Assembly: GCF_900104475.1 (NCBI RefSeq)
Contig: NZ_FNJR01000012.1
Location: forward strand, 156,666-220,665
Origin: Actinopolyspora xinjiangensis
Lineage (GTDB): Bacteria > Actinomycetota > Actinomycetes > Mycobacteriales > Pseudonocardiaceae
Direction: 5' to 3'
Length of the DNA stretch: 64,000 bases
Below the pieces are notes generated by a model that had not been told where the DNA came from, made no database searches, and saw nothing but the letters and a program-made list of their open reading frames with translations. Position numbers and translations under genes: made by a program. Of this stretch, positions 56,901 through 64,000 are shown piece by piece; position 1 is the stretch's first letter, and each line of letters opens with the position of its first letter.

Positions 56901-57139
56901 GTCGGCTGGAGGATCTCCGCGAGCGCCGGCTCGAGGTGCTCGGCGGGCACCTGCGGGTTGAGCTCGCGCATCTTCGCCAGCAGGCGGCCGCGCAGGACCA
57001 GGTCGTCCCACGAGTTGCGGCCGTTCTCACTGCCGGGCGTGATCGCCGTGCCCGGCAGCGGCCGCCAGTCCTGGTCGGCAAGTGCTTCGAGGGCGATGTT
57101 CTCCCACTCGGCCTCGCTGAAGCCATCGTTCGTCGCCAT
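53948..57139 (-). CDS. hsdR: type I restriction enzyme HsdR (nuclease/translocase)
   Basis: 1063 residues. N-terminal HSDR_N nuclease with PD-(D/E)xK residues in ERRFDVVLYLNGMPIAIVEL then K (Asp144, Glu159, Lys161). Motor domains: Walker A TQGSGKS (303-309), DEAH box IADEAHRSHYDNL (413-416), SAT-like FTGTPISFTDRNTRE, motif VI QTLARVNRTFRGKPSGLLVG. C-terminal helical domain binds the MTase core. Cuts unmodified DNA at a distance after ATP-driven translocation. Start ATG shares one base with the hsdS stop. Complete and apparently intact. Confidence 0.96.
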   Translation of the reverse strand: MATNDGFSEAEWENIALEALADQDWRPLPGTAITPGSENGRNSWDDLVLRGRLLAKMRELNPQVPAEHLEPALAEILQPTSQDAIAENRRVHDICVGGYRITYIDRDGVEQNPTIRLVSEKTEHNEFLAVNQVTIRSAEVERRFDVVLYLNGMPIAIVELKQAGAKKADIAAAHAQLETYLREFPMAFRFAVTTVISDGITARYGTPFTPLNHYSPWNVDDDGAPVDTEDPDADLELELLINGVFNVERFLQLQRNFTAFDEGAEGHLKRIAKPHQYFAVTKAVGSTVTAVQSNGKAGVVWHTQGSGKSMEMELYAHLVSKRPELKNPTIIVVTDRKELDGQLFEAFQRSQLLPEQATKVTSRAQLREELSNRTTGGIYFTTLQKFGLSKEEKDAGLDHPLLSERRNIIVIADEAHRSHYDNLDGYARHLKDALPCAALIAFTGTPISFTDRNTREVFGSYIDTYDLTRAVDDGATVPVYFEPRLIKVSLSEDVSEEDLDRVADEVTTGLDDVERTNLEKSVAVINAIYGAPARLEALASDVLEHWEQRSAEMRKFIESPGKAFIVGGTRQICADLYDEIIKLRPEWHNDAHDKGVVKVVYSGAASDTGAIARHVRREGQNKAIQQRLRDPDDELQIVIVKDMLLTGFDAPPLHTLYLDRPLKGAQLMQTLARVNRTFRGKPSGLLVGYAPLAENLNQALAEYTKTDQAQKPVGKNIDEAVDLTKKLVDTLDALCTGYPWRKKLDGGGKSWLKAAHGLTSYLRSPATPGNQVPEDEEALGAKFRRLASQLSRAWALCSSSQDVQELRPVVRFYEEVRVWMGKFDAAERQAEGKPVPEEVQRMLSSLIATSTAPGEIVDIYDAAGLPKPSLSELGPDFQVKAQSASNPHLAIEALRSLLTEESDKVTKHNLVRQRTFSERITELMRKYTNQQLTSAEVIAELIAMAKEVADEGNRGQHFSPPLSTDELAFYDAVCTNESAVELQGEDVLAQIARDLVGIMQRDVKTDWTVRDDVRAKLRSSIKRLLVKYKYPPDKQSEAVRLVIEQMEAMAPRYVDTGSQDEDD

Positions 57140-58338
57140 CAGACGACCTCCTCCACAGTTCTCTCCGCATCCCGAACGCGGATCTTTCCGGACATGAGTA
57201 GGGGGAGCAGCTCGTCGCGGGTTTTGGTGAGGGCGCGGGATTCATCGACAGCCGCCTTAACCCGCGGCAGTAGGCTGTCCGCTAGTCGCCCGAACTCGGC
57301 AAGAGCTTCTGGGGCGGGGAGACGCACCTTGAAATCCTGCAAGTCTGCTGCGGCAAGGCGCTGACGGCCGGACGTCCCCGCCATGTGCCGGATCGCGAAC
57401 TCACGAAACCGTTCGCTCGTTGCGAGGAAGTAGGGGAGAGCAGTCGGAATCCCTTCGTTCGAGCGCAACACGATGTACTCGGTCGAGCCGACACCGACGT
57501 CGCCTGGTTCCAGGAAGTCGATGAACCCGACCTTGCCGTTCTCCAGGCACGGGGTGATGCGCGCAAGGAGCGTGTCGCCGTTCTGAAAGCGCGCCCCTCC
57601 ACGCGGTTCACGATGACCCCAGCTCTGTACCGTCATCGCCCGATCGGGCAGGCTCTTCATGTCCAGGTAGACCGCTGGGTTGCTCTTCGGAGCTGGCAGC
57701 TTCGGATTGGTCGTGACGAGCTCACAAAGCGCGACCGCCTCGCCGGGGCCGGCCTCCACGTCTATTCGTAGGCCGCGAAATCGTGTGCTGAGGAGTTCTT
57801 TTGTGGTTGCGGCGATGCGGTCATTGGCGTCGATCTTGTCGTCGAGTGCTCCCAGCACCTCCGCGATCGCTCGTTGGTCGTGGAGCTCAGGCAATGGCGG
57901 GAGGAGGAGCGCTTTCGCATCTGCGACTCGGAGATGCGCGACGGTTGATCCCATCGACTGTAAGGCGATTCGGTTTTGGACTTCCGGGCTTATAAGGAGA
58001 AAGTAGAGGTATCGAGGGTGAACGATGTTGGGATCTGCGCGTAGATGCATGGTCCTCTGTCCTGCGGCGATGTTGCCACCGGGTGGGATTCGGACAACGG
58101 GGCCCACAGGAGCCTCGCGTGCGAGGAGCAGATCCCCTTCTCTTGGTGTGAGTCGCCTCGTCCATCGTGCGAATGTTTCGCTAGAAATTCGGCGCGCTTG
58201 TCCTAGATCAATCGTATTGCCGCGCATCGCGGGTGTGCCGACTGCAAAATAATCGCCGTCTGCGGACTCAGGCGCGGTCCTGTTGACACAGTCGACGATC
58301 TCTTCGCATACTCCTGCGAGGGCGATCTGCTCAGCCAT
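57139..58338 (-). CDS. hsdS: type I restriction specificity subunit HsdS
   Basis: 399 residues. Two target-recognition domains, each ending in a conserved helix: PPLPELHDQRAIAEVLGALD then DKIDANDRIAATTKELL, and VRLPAPEALAEFGRLADSLL then AAVDESRALTKTRDELLPLLM. TRD1 includes GDLLLAREAPVGPVVRIPPG, TRD2 GDTLLARITPCLENGKVGFI. Recognises a bipartite DNA site and holds two HsdM. The base sequence across the TRDs is lower in GC (for example around 57900-58250) than hsdR/hsdM, as expected for exchanged TRDs. Start overlaps hsdM end by 8 nt. Confidence 0.95.
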   Translation of the reverse strand: MAEQIALAGVCEEIVDCVNRTAPESADGDYFAVGTPAMRGNTIDLGQARRISSETFARWTRRLTPREGDLLLAREAPVGPVVRIPPGGNIAAGQRTMHLRADPNIVHPRYLYFLLISPEVQNRIALQSMGSTVAHLRVADAKALLLPPLPELHDQRAIAEVLGALDDKIDANDRIAATTKELLSTRFRGLRIDVEAGPGEAVALCELVTTNPKLPAPKSNPAVYLDMKSLPDRAMTVQSWGHREPRGGARFQNGDTLLARITPCLENGKVGFIDFLEPGDVGVGSTEYIVLRSNEGIPTALPYFLATSERFREFAIRHMAGTSGRQRLAAADLQDFKVRLPAPEALAEFGRLADSLLPRVKAAVDESRALTKTRDELLPLLMSGKIRVRDAERTVEEVV

Positions 58339-59956
58339 CGATCCGTTCCATCTGCTCGCGGACGACCTTCTCCAGCCGTGCCGACTCCTCGAAGGCGTCA
58401 AGGAGCTCCTTGGTCAGTCGCTGGATCTTGTCGTCGATCGGTTCCCTGTCGTCTTCCACCTCAGGCGCGCCGACGTAGCGGCCGGGTGTCAGCGCGTAGT
58501 CGGCGGCTTTGATGTCAGCCAGGTCCACCGACTTGCAGAAGCCTGGCAGATCTTCGTAAGTCAGCTTCTTCTTGGAGGCCGACCGGGTGCCGCGCCAGGA
58601 GTGGTAGATGTCGGCGATCTTGGCGATGTCGTCTTCGGACAGAGCGCGCTCCGCACGATCGACCATGTAGCCGAGTTCGCGGGCGTCGATGAACAGCACC
58701 TCGCCGGAACGGTCCACGGCGCCGTTCGGGCCCGCGGTCTTGTCCTTGGAGAAGAACCACAGGCACACCGGGATGCCGGTGCTGCGGAACAGTTGTGTCG
58801 GCAGGGCGACCATGCACGACACCAGGTCGGCCTCGACGATGCCCGCGCGGATCTCGCCTTCGCTGTTGGCCTGCGTGGACATCGAACCGTTGGCCATCAC
58901 GACACCGGCGCTGCCGGTCGGCTTCAGCTTCGACAGGATGTGCTGGATCCACGCGTAGTTGGCGTTGTTGGCAGGGGGGACGCCGAACTGCCACCGTGAG
59001 TCGTCCTCGTAGCGCGTCCAGTGCTTGATGTTGAACGGCGGGTTCGCCAGCACGTAGTCCATCTGCATACCGGCGTGGTGGTCGCGCGCGAAGGTGTCGC
59101 CCCAGCGGGCGCCGAGGCCGGAGTTGTCGATGCCGTGGATGGCGAGGTTCATCTTCGCCATCCGCCAGGTTTCCTCGATGCTCTCCTGACCGTAGATGGC
59201 GACGTTCTTCGGGTCGCCGTCGTGCTCGTAGATGAACTTCTCGGTCTGCACGAACATGCCACCGGAGCCGCAGCACGGGTCATAGACGCGGCCGCTCGAC
59301 GGTTCGAGCACTTCGACGAGCACCTTGACCACGCTCGGTGGGGTGAAGAACTCGCCGCCCCGCTTGCCCTCGGCGCGGGCGAAGTTGCCGAGGAAGTACT
59401 CGTACACTTCGCCCATCAGGTCGCGGGCGCGGTGCTTGCCTTGCCTGCTGAAGCGTGCGCTGTTGAACAGGTCGATCAGTTCGCCGAGGCGACGCTGGTC
59501 GATGTTGTCCCGGTTGTACAGGCGGGGGAGCGTGCCCTGGAGCGTGGGATTGGCCTTCATGACCAGGTCCATCGCTTCGTCGATCAGCTGACCGATGGTC
59601 TTGGCGGGTTCGTTCCCCGTCGCGGTCTTGCCCTTAGCGTTCTCGGCCAGGTACGACCACCGCGCGGCAGGGGGTACGACGAACACGCCGTAGCCCTGGT
59701 ACTCCTCGGGCTCGTTGATGAGGTCGGCGATCTGGTCTTCGTCGTAGCCCTGCTCGGACAGCTCGGCCTGAATGGCCTCGCGGCGCTCGTCGTAGGCGTC
59801 CGAGACGTACTTCAGAAACACCAGGCCCAGGATGACGTCCTTGTACTGGCTCGCGGACAGCGATCCGCGAAGCCGGTCCGCCGCCTTCCACAGCGTGTCC
59901 TTGAGCTCTTGCGTCGTCGACGGCACCGACGGTTCTTTCTTCGTGCGTGGCGGCAT
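58331..59956 (-). CDS. hsdM: type I restriction N6-adenine methyltransferase HsdM
   Basis: 541 residues. N-terminal helical HsdM_N (WKAADRLRGSLSASQYKDVI, LGLVFLKYVSDAY). Motif I VYDPCCGSGGMFV (226-233) binds SAM; motif IV VLANPPFNIKHW (NPPF at 305-308) is catalytic. ALPTQLFRSTGIPVCLWFFS follows as in all HsdM. Modifies adenine in the site read by HsdS. 11 nt after the upstream 629-residue protein, so cotranscribed. Intact. Confidence 0.97.
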   Translation of the reverse strand: MPPRTKKEPSVPSTTQELKDTLWKAADRLRGSLSASQYKDVILGLVFLKYVSDAYDERREAIQAELSEQGYDEDQIADLINEPEEYQGYGVFVVPPAARWSYLAENAKGKTATGNEPAKTIGQLIDEAMDLVMKANPTLQGTLPRLYNRDNIDQRRLGELIDLFNSARFSRQGKHRARDLMGEVYEYFLGNFARAEGKRGGEFFTPPSVVKVLVEVLEPSSGRVYDPCCGSGGMFVQTEKFIYEHDGDPKNVAIYGQESIEETWRMAKMNLAIHGIDNSGLGARWGDTFARDHHAGMQMDYVLANPPFNIKHWTRYEDDSRWQFGVPPANNANYAWIQHILSKLKPTGSAGVVMANGSMSTQANSEGEIRAGIVEADLVSCMVALPTQLFRSTGIPVCLWFFSKDKTAGPNGAVDRSGEVLFIDARELGYMVDRAERALSEDDIAKIADIYHSWRGTRSASKKKLTYEDLPGFCKSVDLADIKAADYALTPGRYVGAPEVEDDREPIDDKIQRLTKELLDAFEESARLEKVVREQMERIDG

Positions 59957-59967
59957 GGGCGTACTTC

Positions 59968-61857
59968 CTATTCCTTCCTCGGCACGGTGAGCGTTACCGC
60001 ACCGGCGGCAACACCGTCGATCATGGCTGACACCAGGTCATCAACAGCGGCGAGGTGTTTCCGCAGGCGCGTTTCGTACTGGGTTGCTGCGGTGAGCGCG
60101 TGTTCGAGTTGCTCGATGAGCTCCGCGTCGACGATGGGCACGTTCCAGGTGCGCCACTCGGCGGTGCCGTCCGAACGACGATTGATGATCGCTGCCGTGG
60201 CATGCGGCCCGATCCCGGTGCCGGGCTTGATGCGCAGGATTCGGGAGGGCGACGCGACCATCGAGCCTCCCACATCATCGACGAACGCGGCGGGACGGGG
60301 ACGCTCGGTGAAGACGACATCTCCGGGCTCGGTACGCGCTGCACGAGGGTAGAGCCGTACCGTATCGAGCGGATCAAGTGCGAAGAGCTCGCCGCCAACG
60401 CTGGCCGAGACAACGGGCACGGAACCCGCGGGATGCGCGTGCGCGCGGTCGATCCTGCTGCCTCGCTTGACCACGAGCTGCTTGCGGTCACTGAGCTCGC
60501 CCAACGAGTGTCGGCGCACCAGCCTGGACCCCGGAGCAGCGTCGGCGAGGACGTCGAACGGCGGTACGGGCTCGCCGGTGACCAGGGTGGCTGCGTTGAT
60601 GCGCGCCAGGTGTTCCTTCACCGCCTTCGTCGCCAGTTGGAGCGCCCGGATACCGCGAGGAACCACGGGGAGCCGCGAGCTGAGGATCTGCGTGAGGTCG
60701 TGCGGTCGCAGATAGCGATACGCGCGGGCGCGCTCGGATTCGAGGGCACCGGTGACGTCGGCGACGAGATCACCGGCGTCGAGTTCGTTGTCGCCGACGG
60801 CCGCGAGATCAGCGACCAGCGGGCGGTCACGCGAGACGCCTCCAGCGCAGACCCACAACCCGAGCGGTTGCCGATGAGCCTCCTGCCACAGGCCACGGGG
60901 CAGACGGAGTGCGAGAACGAGGTTGCCTGACCGCAGCGTCTGAGACCGGTTCTGCTCGAGCTCCCCAGGCAGGTCGTCGCACAGGACCGCCGCAGGGCCG
61001 AGGATGACCGCGAGCTCCGAGGCAGCGAGATCAATGATGAGCTCGTCTACGGCGTCGAGGGCGCGTCTGGGCTCCGCGCCAACGGTCGAGAGTATGCGCA
61101 CGTGTGGGCTCGTGGGCTCGCTCGTCGTGGCGATCCCGCGGATGGTTGCTCTCCTGCGCAAAGCCCGCTGCTGCGATCTGTCACTCGTCACGACCACGTG
61201 GTTGAAGTCGGCAGCCAGCTTCAGCGTCAGTTGCGTGGCCTCGCCGGCATGGACCAGGGGCGTGCCCTCGGTGTCCAGGTGGAGCCCGCAGCTCGCTGTG
61301 ATGTGGCGGACCAGGTCGATTGCCTCAGCCGTGAGGTCTCGCACGCCGATCGCTCGTCCGACGCGACCGTGCTCCAGGCGGTCGAGTGCCTCGGCGGCAC
61401 CGAATGACGCTTCGATGAGGTCGTCGATGAACCTCACCGTTGCCGGTGAGGGTGTCATGGCTTCGACTTCGCGGCGCAGGAACTCATCCTGGGGGTCGAG
61501 GTTTGTGGCCAGCTTGTGCCGGTCCTGCGTCGTGGTCTCGGCCAGCTCCACGCCGGTTTCCGTGGCCAGACACAGCAACGTCACCAGCTCCTCCAGCTCC
61601 GCATCATCGGGTGCGCTCAGTGCCGGGGCGTCGAGATCCGCTTCGCTGTTATTCCCACGGCCCGTGCGCTGTAGCCAGTCGACGATCGCGGTACGGTCGA
61701 AGTGCTCGACACCGCTCACCACGCGGACGGGACTGGGGAAGGGGATCGCCTCGCCGCGCGCGATCGGTCTCTTGCGCCACATGCTCACGACCGGGCGCCG
61801 AACGCGGGCGAGGTCGGCGATGTCCTGCATGGTCAACGTCTGCGCGGTGTCCGACAT
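59968..61857 (-). CDS. HTH protein with degenerate N6-MTase-like and S-like domains
   Basis: 629 residues, first gene of the hsd operon. Residues 1-65: HTH (LTMQDIADLARVRRPVVSMW). Residues ~140-360: order of elements like N6-adenine MTases (VRRHI helix, a strand in place of motif I, then ILGPAAVLCDDLPGELE and LALRLPRGLWQEAHRQPLGL, LWVCAGG, which align with HsdM's post-catalytic segment) but no (D/N)PP(F/Y) and no GxG SAM loop. Residues ~425-620: S-subunit-like TRD (SDRKQLVVKRGSRIDRAHAH, TEPGDVVFTERPRPAAFVDD, ELIEQLEHALTAATQYETRL). Predicted non-catalytic; may regulate the operon or target the complex. All of this is inferred from motif order. Confidence 0.7.
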   Translation of the reverse strand: MSDTAQTLTMQDIADLARVRRPVVSMWRKRPIARGEAIPFPSPVRVVSGVEHFDRTAIVDWLQRTGRGNNSEADLDAPALSAPDDAELEELVTLLCLATETGVELAETTTQDRHKLATNLDPQDEFLRREVEAMTPSPATVRFIDDLIEASFGAAEALDRLEHGRVGRAIGVRDLTAEAIDLVRHITASCGLHLDTEGTPLVHAGEATQLTLKLAADFNHVVVTSDRSQQRALRRRATIRGIATTSEPTSPHVRILSTVGAEPRRALDAVDELIIDLAASELAVILGPAAVLCDDLPGELEQNRSQTLRSGNLVLALRLPRGLWQEAHRQPLGLWVCAGGVSRDRPLVADLAAVGDNELDAGDLVADVTGALESERARAYRYLRPHDLTQILSSRLPVVPRGIRALQLATKAVKEHLARINAATLVTGEPVPPFDVLADAAPGSRLVRRHSLGELSDRKQLVVKRGSRIDRAHAHPAGSVPVVSASVGGELFALDPLDTVRLYPRAARTEPGDVVFTERPRPAAFVDDVGGSMVASPSRILRIKPGTGIGPHATAAIINRRSDGTAEWRTWNVPIVDAELIEQLEHALTAATQYETRLRKHLAAVDDLVSAMIDGVAAGAVTLTVPRKE

Positions 61858-61919
61858 GCGCTTCCTTCCCTCGGTCCGGTACGTAGCTTATCGAGTCGCG
61901 GTGACAGATAGTTACGACC

Positions 61920-61947
61920 AACACCGATAAGCCCCCTTATCGGTGTT
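61920..61947. promoter_or_regulatory. perfect palindrome upstream of the hsd operon
   Basis: AACACCGATAAG (61920-61931), CCCC, CTTATCGGTGTT (61936-61947): perfect 12-bp arms, 63 nt before the start of the HTH protein. A further CTTATCG is at about 61888-61894. Likely the operator for the HTH-bearing first gene, lying between the hsd operon and the divergent decayed gene. The same hairpin could terminate transcription; no T-tract. Confidence 0.65.
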
Positions 61948-62031
61948 ACGGATTCGCAGTCGTTCTATGGTAAGTCGCGCTCCTGTCCTGAGCTGCCGGA
62001 TGGCGGCGGCGACGAGAACAGGAGCGCAACG

Positions 62032-62880
62032 ATGACTGACTACTGACAGGGCGCGGCACGGTTCACGAACAACATGCCGCAGTGTTGATTGAGCATCTGA
62101 CGATGCGCGATCGTGATATGGTGCGAGAGGCCCAGCATTGGATGCCTGGTGAGCGCGGCCTCGTGGTGGGGGATCCCGAAGCACTGACCAGCGCGGATCT
62201 GACGGCCTTCGCCGGCGAGGCCCTGCGTCTCGGTGCGCATGCATTGACCGCGACTGGACAGGCCCAGCGAGTCGCACGCTTTCGAGCACATGCTCAAGGA
62301 CGTCGGCAACCGCACCTCCAGGTCCACCGCTCAGGCGACCGAGGCCACGCAGCGGGCTGCAAACGACGCAGCCGAAGCGGTCGAAGGCAGCGTGGGATGC
62401 CCAACAGGCGATCGCTGATGCCGACGCCCGCAGTCGCAAGGAGTTCACGAATGCCGTGGATACCGCGAAGCAGACCATGAATACCGAGCTCCAGCGGATC
62501 TTCGGCGGTGAGCGTCCCGACCTCCTCGAGCTTCTCAGACTGGTGCTGGACGCATTCGGGCGCGAGCTCGACACGAAGGCAAAGGCGGGAATCACCGAGC
62601 TGGTCTCGACAAAGTTGTCAAGCAGTTCGACCCGAACTCCCCGATCGCCAAGCACGTCCAGCAGCTGTAAACGCACCAGTCCGAGCTGATCGAGAAGTTG
62701 AATGAGCATCACACAGCTGTCAACGTGAAGCTCGACGAACTGGCGACCGCGGTGAAGGTCCAGGAAGCCACGACGTCGCTGGCGAACGTGACCCCGCTCA
62801 AGGGCGAGTCGTACGCCGACCGCGTGCATGGGCTGATGCGTGACATCGCGTTGGGACTGGACTCGTCATTCCTAGTCGGT
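62032..62880 (+). pseudogene. decayed coiled-coil protein gene
   Basis: Starts ATG at 62032 with RBS AGGAGCG but stops at codon 5, then several frames must be joined: LIEHLTMRDRDMVREAQHWM (62082 on), EHMLKDVGNRTSRSTAQATE (near 62285), RSRKEFTNAVDTAKQTMNTE (near 62430), a stop near 62668, then EHHTAVNVKLDELATAVKVQ to GESYADRVHGLMRDIALGLD. At least three frameshifts and two stops, and the C-terminal domain is lost near 62880. Family resembles actinobacterial proteins with a long coiled coil and a nuclease-like end; once divergent from hsd. Confidence 0.7.
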
Positions 62881-63089
62881 CTCGTCCGGAGGGGGCCGGG
62901 GTGGTCCTCGTCGGAGCACTTTGCCAGATGCAGGGGCAATGGTAGGCGGATGCGGTCATCCCAGGTGGCGGCTTGGTTGCACAGGCGCGCGGTGAGGGCG
63001 GCCGCCAAGTCGCGTCGTTGTCAGGTACCGGCTCGAGCGACGGCGATCTCGATGGCGGTTAGGCCGTGCCAGTCTCCGTCCATTGTCAT
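62881..63089 (-). pseudogene. small hypothetical gene interrupted by a stop
   Basis: Minus strand from ATG 63089: MTMDGDWHGLTAIEIAVARA, then a TGA at 63023-63021, then the same frame continues with QRRDLAAALTARLCNQAATW, DDRIRLPLPLHLAKCSDEDH. One stop separates two halves of an otherwise continuous small protein. The 3' end runs into the decayed gene on the other strand at about 62880. Function unknown. Confidence 0.55.
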
Positions 63090-63100
63090 GAGGCGCCCCC

Positions 63101-63138
63101 CGAGGTCTGCCTGCCGTCAAGCGGGCAGACCTCGTTTT
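63101..63138 (+). terminator. strong hairpin with T-tract
   Basis: CGAGGTCTGCC (63101-63111) and GGCAGACCTCG (63124-63134), perfect 11-bp arms, then TTTT. Oriented for plus-strand transcription; on the minus strand it sits between the end of the DUF6545-like gene (63174) and the start of the interrupted small gene (63089). Confidence 0.8.
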
Positions 63139-63173
63139 CGGGTGGCAGGCGGAACCGTGTGGAGGGTGCTCGT

Positions 63174-64000
63174 TTATGGGGCCGTGGTGCTGGTGGGATG
63201 GGCGTGGGCCAGCTGGGTGTATTCGTGGGCGAGGCTCAGGAGGTGGTGGGTGTCGGCGTTGGTGTCGTGGGTGGTTGGTGCCGCGATGATCGAGGGGAGG
63301 GCTGCCTGGGTGCGTGTGGTGGTGAGGGCGGTGTGGACGAGTTGTGCTTGGTGTGCCGGAGTGTGGTTGGGGTGGATGGGTTCGGGGAGGTAGGGGCTGA
63401 GGCAGACGAGTCCGTCGCGGCATTCGATGATGCGTCGGTAGTAGCGCAGTCGCATGTGGCGCAGTTGCCAGGCTTCGCGGCGTGGGGTGGTGGGGGCGAA
63501 CAGGGCGATGTTGGGGAAGTGCTGGTACAGCGCAGCCCAGAGTGGGCGGAGTTGCCGGTGGTGGCGGCGCATGGTGATCCACAGGCGGGCTTTGATGATG
63601 CCGGTGCGCAGTCCGGGGTAGCCGATGCCGAGGAAGAAGAGACCGCTTCCGATGGCCAGCAGGGGTGGTGTCCAGTGTGCTGTTCCGGGAACGGGATCGG
63701 TGCCCAACAGTAGTCGGCCGGTGGTCGACAGCACGCGCGGCAGGTGCGTTCCCAGCAAACACACGATGAGCCCGAGAGCGGCCACGGTCAGGCTCTGACG
63801 GGCACCGGAGTAGGTCTGCCTCGCCGAGGCTCGGCACAGCCAGGCACCGTGAGCGGTGGCGTAGCTCATGTAGAGATTGCCGATGAGATAGAAAGCCAGC
63901 ACACCGGGATGCTGACCCGCTTCGGGATAACTAGCCCCGCGCCACTCCACGCTGGTGGCGGCGAAGGATAGCGTCAAACCGAAGCTGGTCAGGGACGCTA
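63174..64000 (-). CDS. MAB_1171c/DUF6545-like membrane protein, 5' end cut
   Basis: Open to the right edge (frame starts ASLTSFGLTLSFAATSVEWR), so the N-terminus lies outside. About 275 residues visible: membrane helices PGVLAFYLIGNLYMSYATAH, SLTVAALGLIVCLLGTHLPR and TPPLLAIGSGLFFLGIGYPG, then the diagnostic cytoplasmic part RQLRPLWAALYQHFPNIALF and RLRYYRRIIECRDGLVCLSP, YLP. The family is widespread in actinomycetes, often beside XRE regulators; function unknown. The 3' tail is His/Thr/Pro-rich. Confident on family, not on role. Confidence 0.75.
   Translation of the reverse strand, partial: ASLTSFGLTLSFAATSVEWRGASYPEAGQHPGVLAFYLIGNLYMSYATAHGAWLCRASARQTYSGARQSLTVAALGLIVCLLGTHLPRVLSTTGRLLLGTDPVPGTAHWTPPLLAIGSGLFFLGIGYPGLRTGIIKARLWITMRRHHRQLRPLWAALYQHFPNIALFAPTTPRREAWQLRHMRLRYYRRIIECRDGLVCLSPYLPEPIHPNHTPAHQAQLVHTALTTTRTQAALPSIIAAPTTHDTNADTHHLLSLAHEYTQLAHAHPTSTTAP

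Noticed and set aside
59021..60352. 443-residue open frame antisense to hsdM and the HTH protein
   Set aside because: No motif; hsdM on the other strand is unambiguous.
48578..64000. Right attachment site copy of the tRNA-Leu 3' end
   Set aside because: No repeat of the tRNA end seen by eye in this interval.

Overview
The window is high-GC DNA from an actinomycete, most likely of the Pseudonocardiales/Actinopolyspora type. The evidence is a complete Pup-proteasome gene set, RbpA, PafBC, HelY, a Ppm1/Lnt pair, frequent GTG starts and strong GC3 bias. The gene order over about 0-41 kb follows, with insertions, the Mycobacterium tuberculosis Rv2118c-Rv2089c block plus an Rv2050-Rv2053c-like block. 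Those assignments are from memory of the families; no search was run.

Region by region. (1) 0-5.7 kb: 3' part of trmI, three tandem paralogous Gln/Pro/Gly-rich single-span membrane proteins (the middle one frameshifted), then the proteasomal ATPase mpa/arc with a strong terminator. (2) 5.8-11.8 kb: a redox/regulator insertion between mpa and dop: aldo/keto reductase, XRE-cupin regulator divergent from a thioredoxin-reductase-like flavoprotein, a methyltransferase, a TetR regulator divergent from an SDR, and a NUDIX hydrolase. (3) 12-17.6 kb: dop, pup, prcB, prcA, pafA. (4) 17.7-25.7 kb: amidase, pafB-pafC, a small membrane protein, tatA, tatC, helY. (5) 25.9-41.4 kb: DUF4333 protein, Eis-like acetyltransferase, 5'-3' exonuclease, ArsR-MFS operon with a perfect operator palindrome, M24 peptidase, Lrp regulator, methyltransferase, SGNH hydrolase, FxsA, amidohydrolase, Lnt, Ppm1 and rbpA with a SigR-like promoter. 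(6) 42-48.4 kb: UMF1-type MFS transporter, glycerophosphodiester phosphodiesterase, zinc-ribbon protein, VOC protein, XerC/D-like recombinase and M20 peptidase. (7) 48.5-64 kb: a genomic island that begins at tRNA-Leu(GAG). It holds an AbrB-like protein and a tyrosine integrase, an IS256-family remnant, and a type I restriction-modification locus. Several decayed genes follow, and a MAB_1171c/DUF6545-like membrane protein is cut by the right edge.

How the genes work together. Dop deamidates the C-terminal Gln of Pup, PafA ligates Pup to lysines, Mpa unfolds the tagged protein and PrcAB degrades it; PafBC is the associated DNA-damage regulator. In the island, HsdM/HsdS/HsdR are preceded, in the same operon, by a 629-residue protein that looks like a helix-turn-helix fused to a methyltransferase fold without its catalytic motifs and to an S-subunit-like C-terminus. 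They are followed by a small protein with a Tudor/SH3-like N-terminus. A winged-helix/coiled-coil protein is encoded tail-to-tail with the latter. This six-gene set is the best candidate here for an under-described defence-associated arrangement.

A second candidate is a pair of roughly 127-bp nested-stem elements at 6.8 and 33.4 kb. Their stems keep pairing while the bases change, which suggests a conserved structured RNA or palindromic repeat family.
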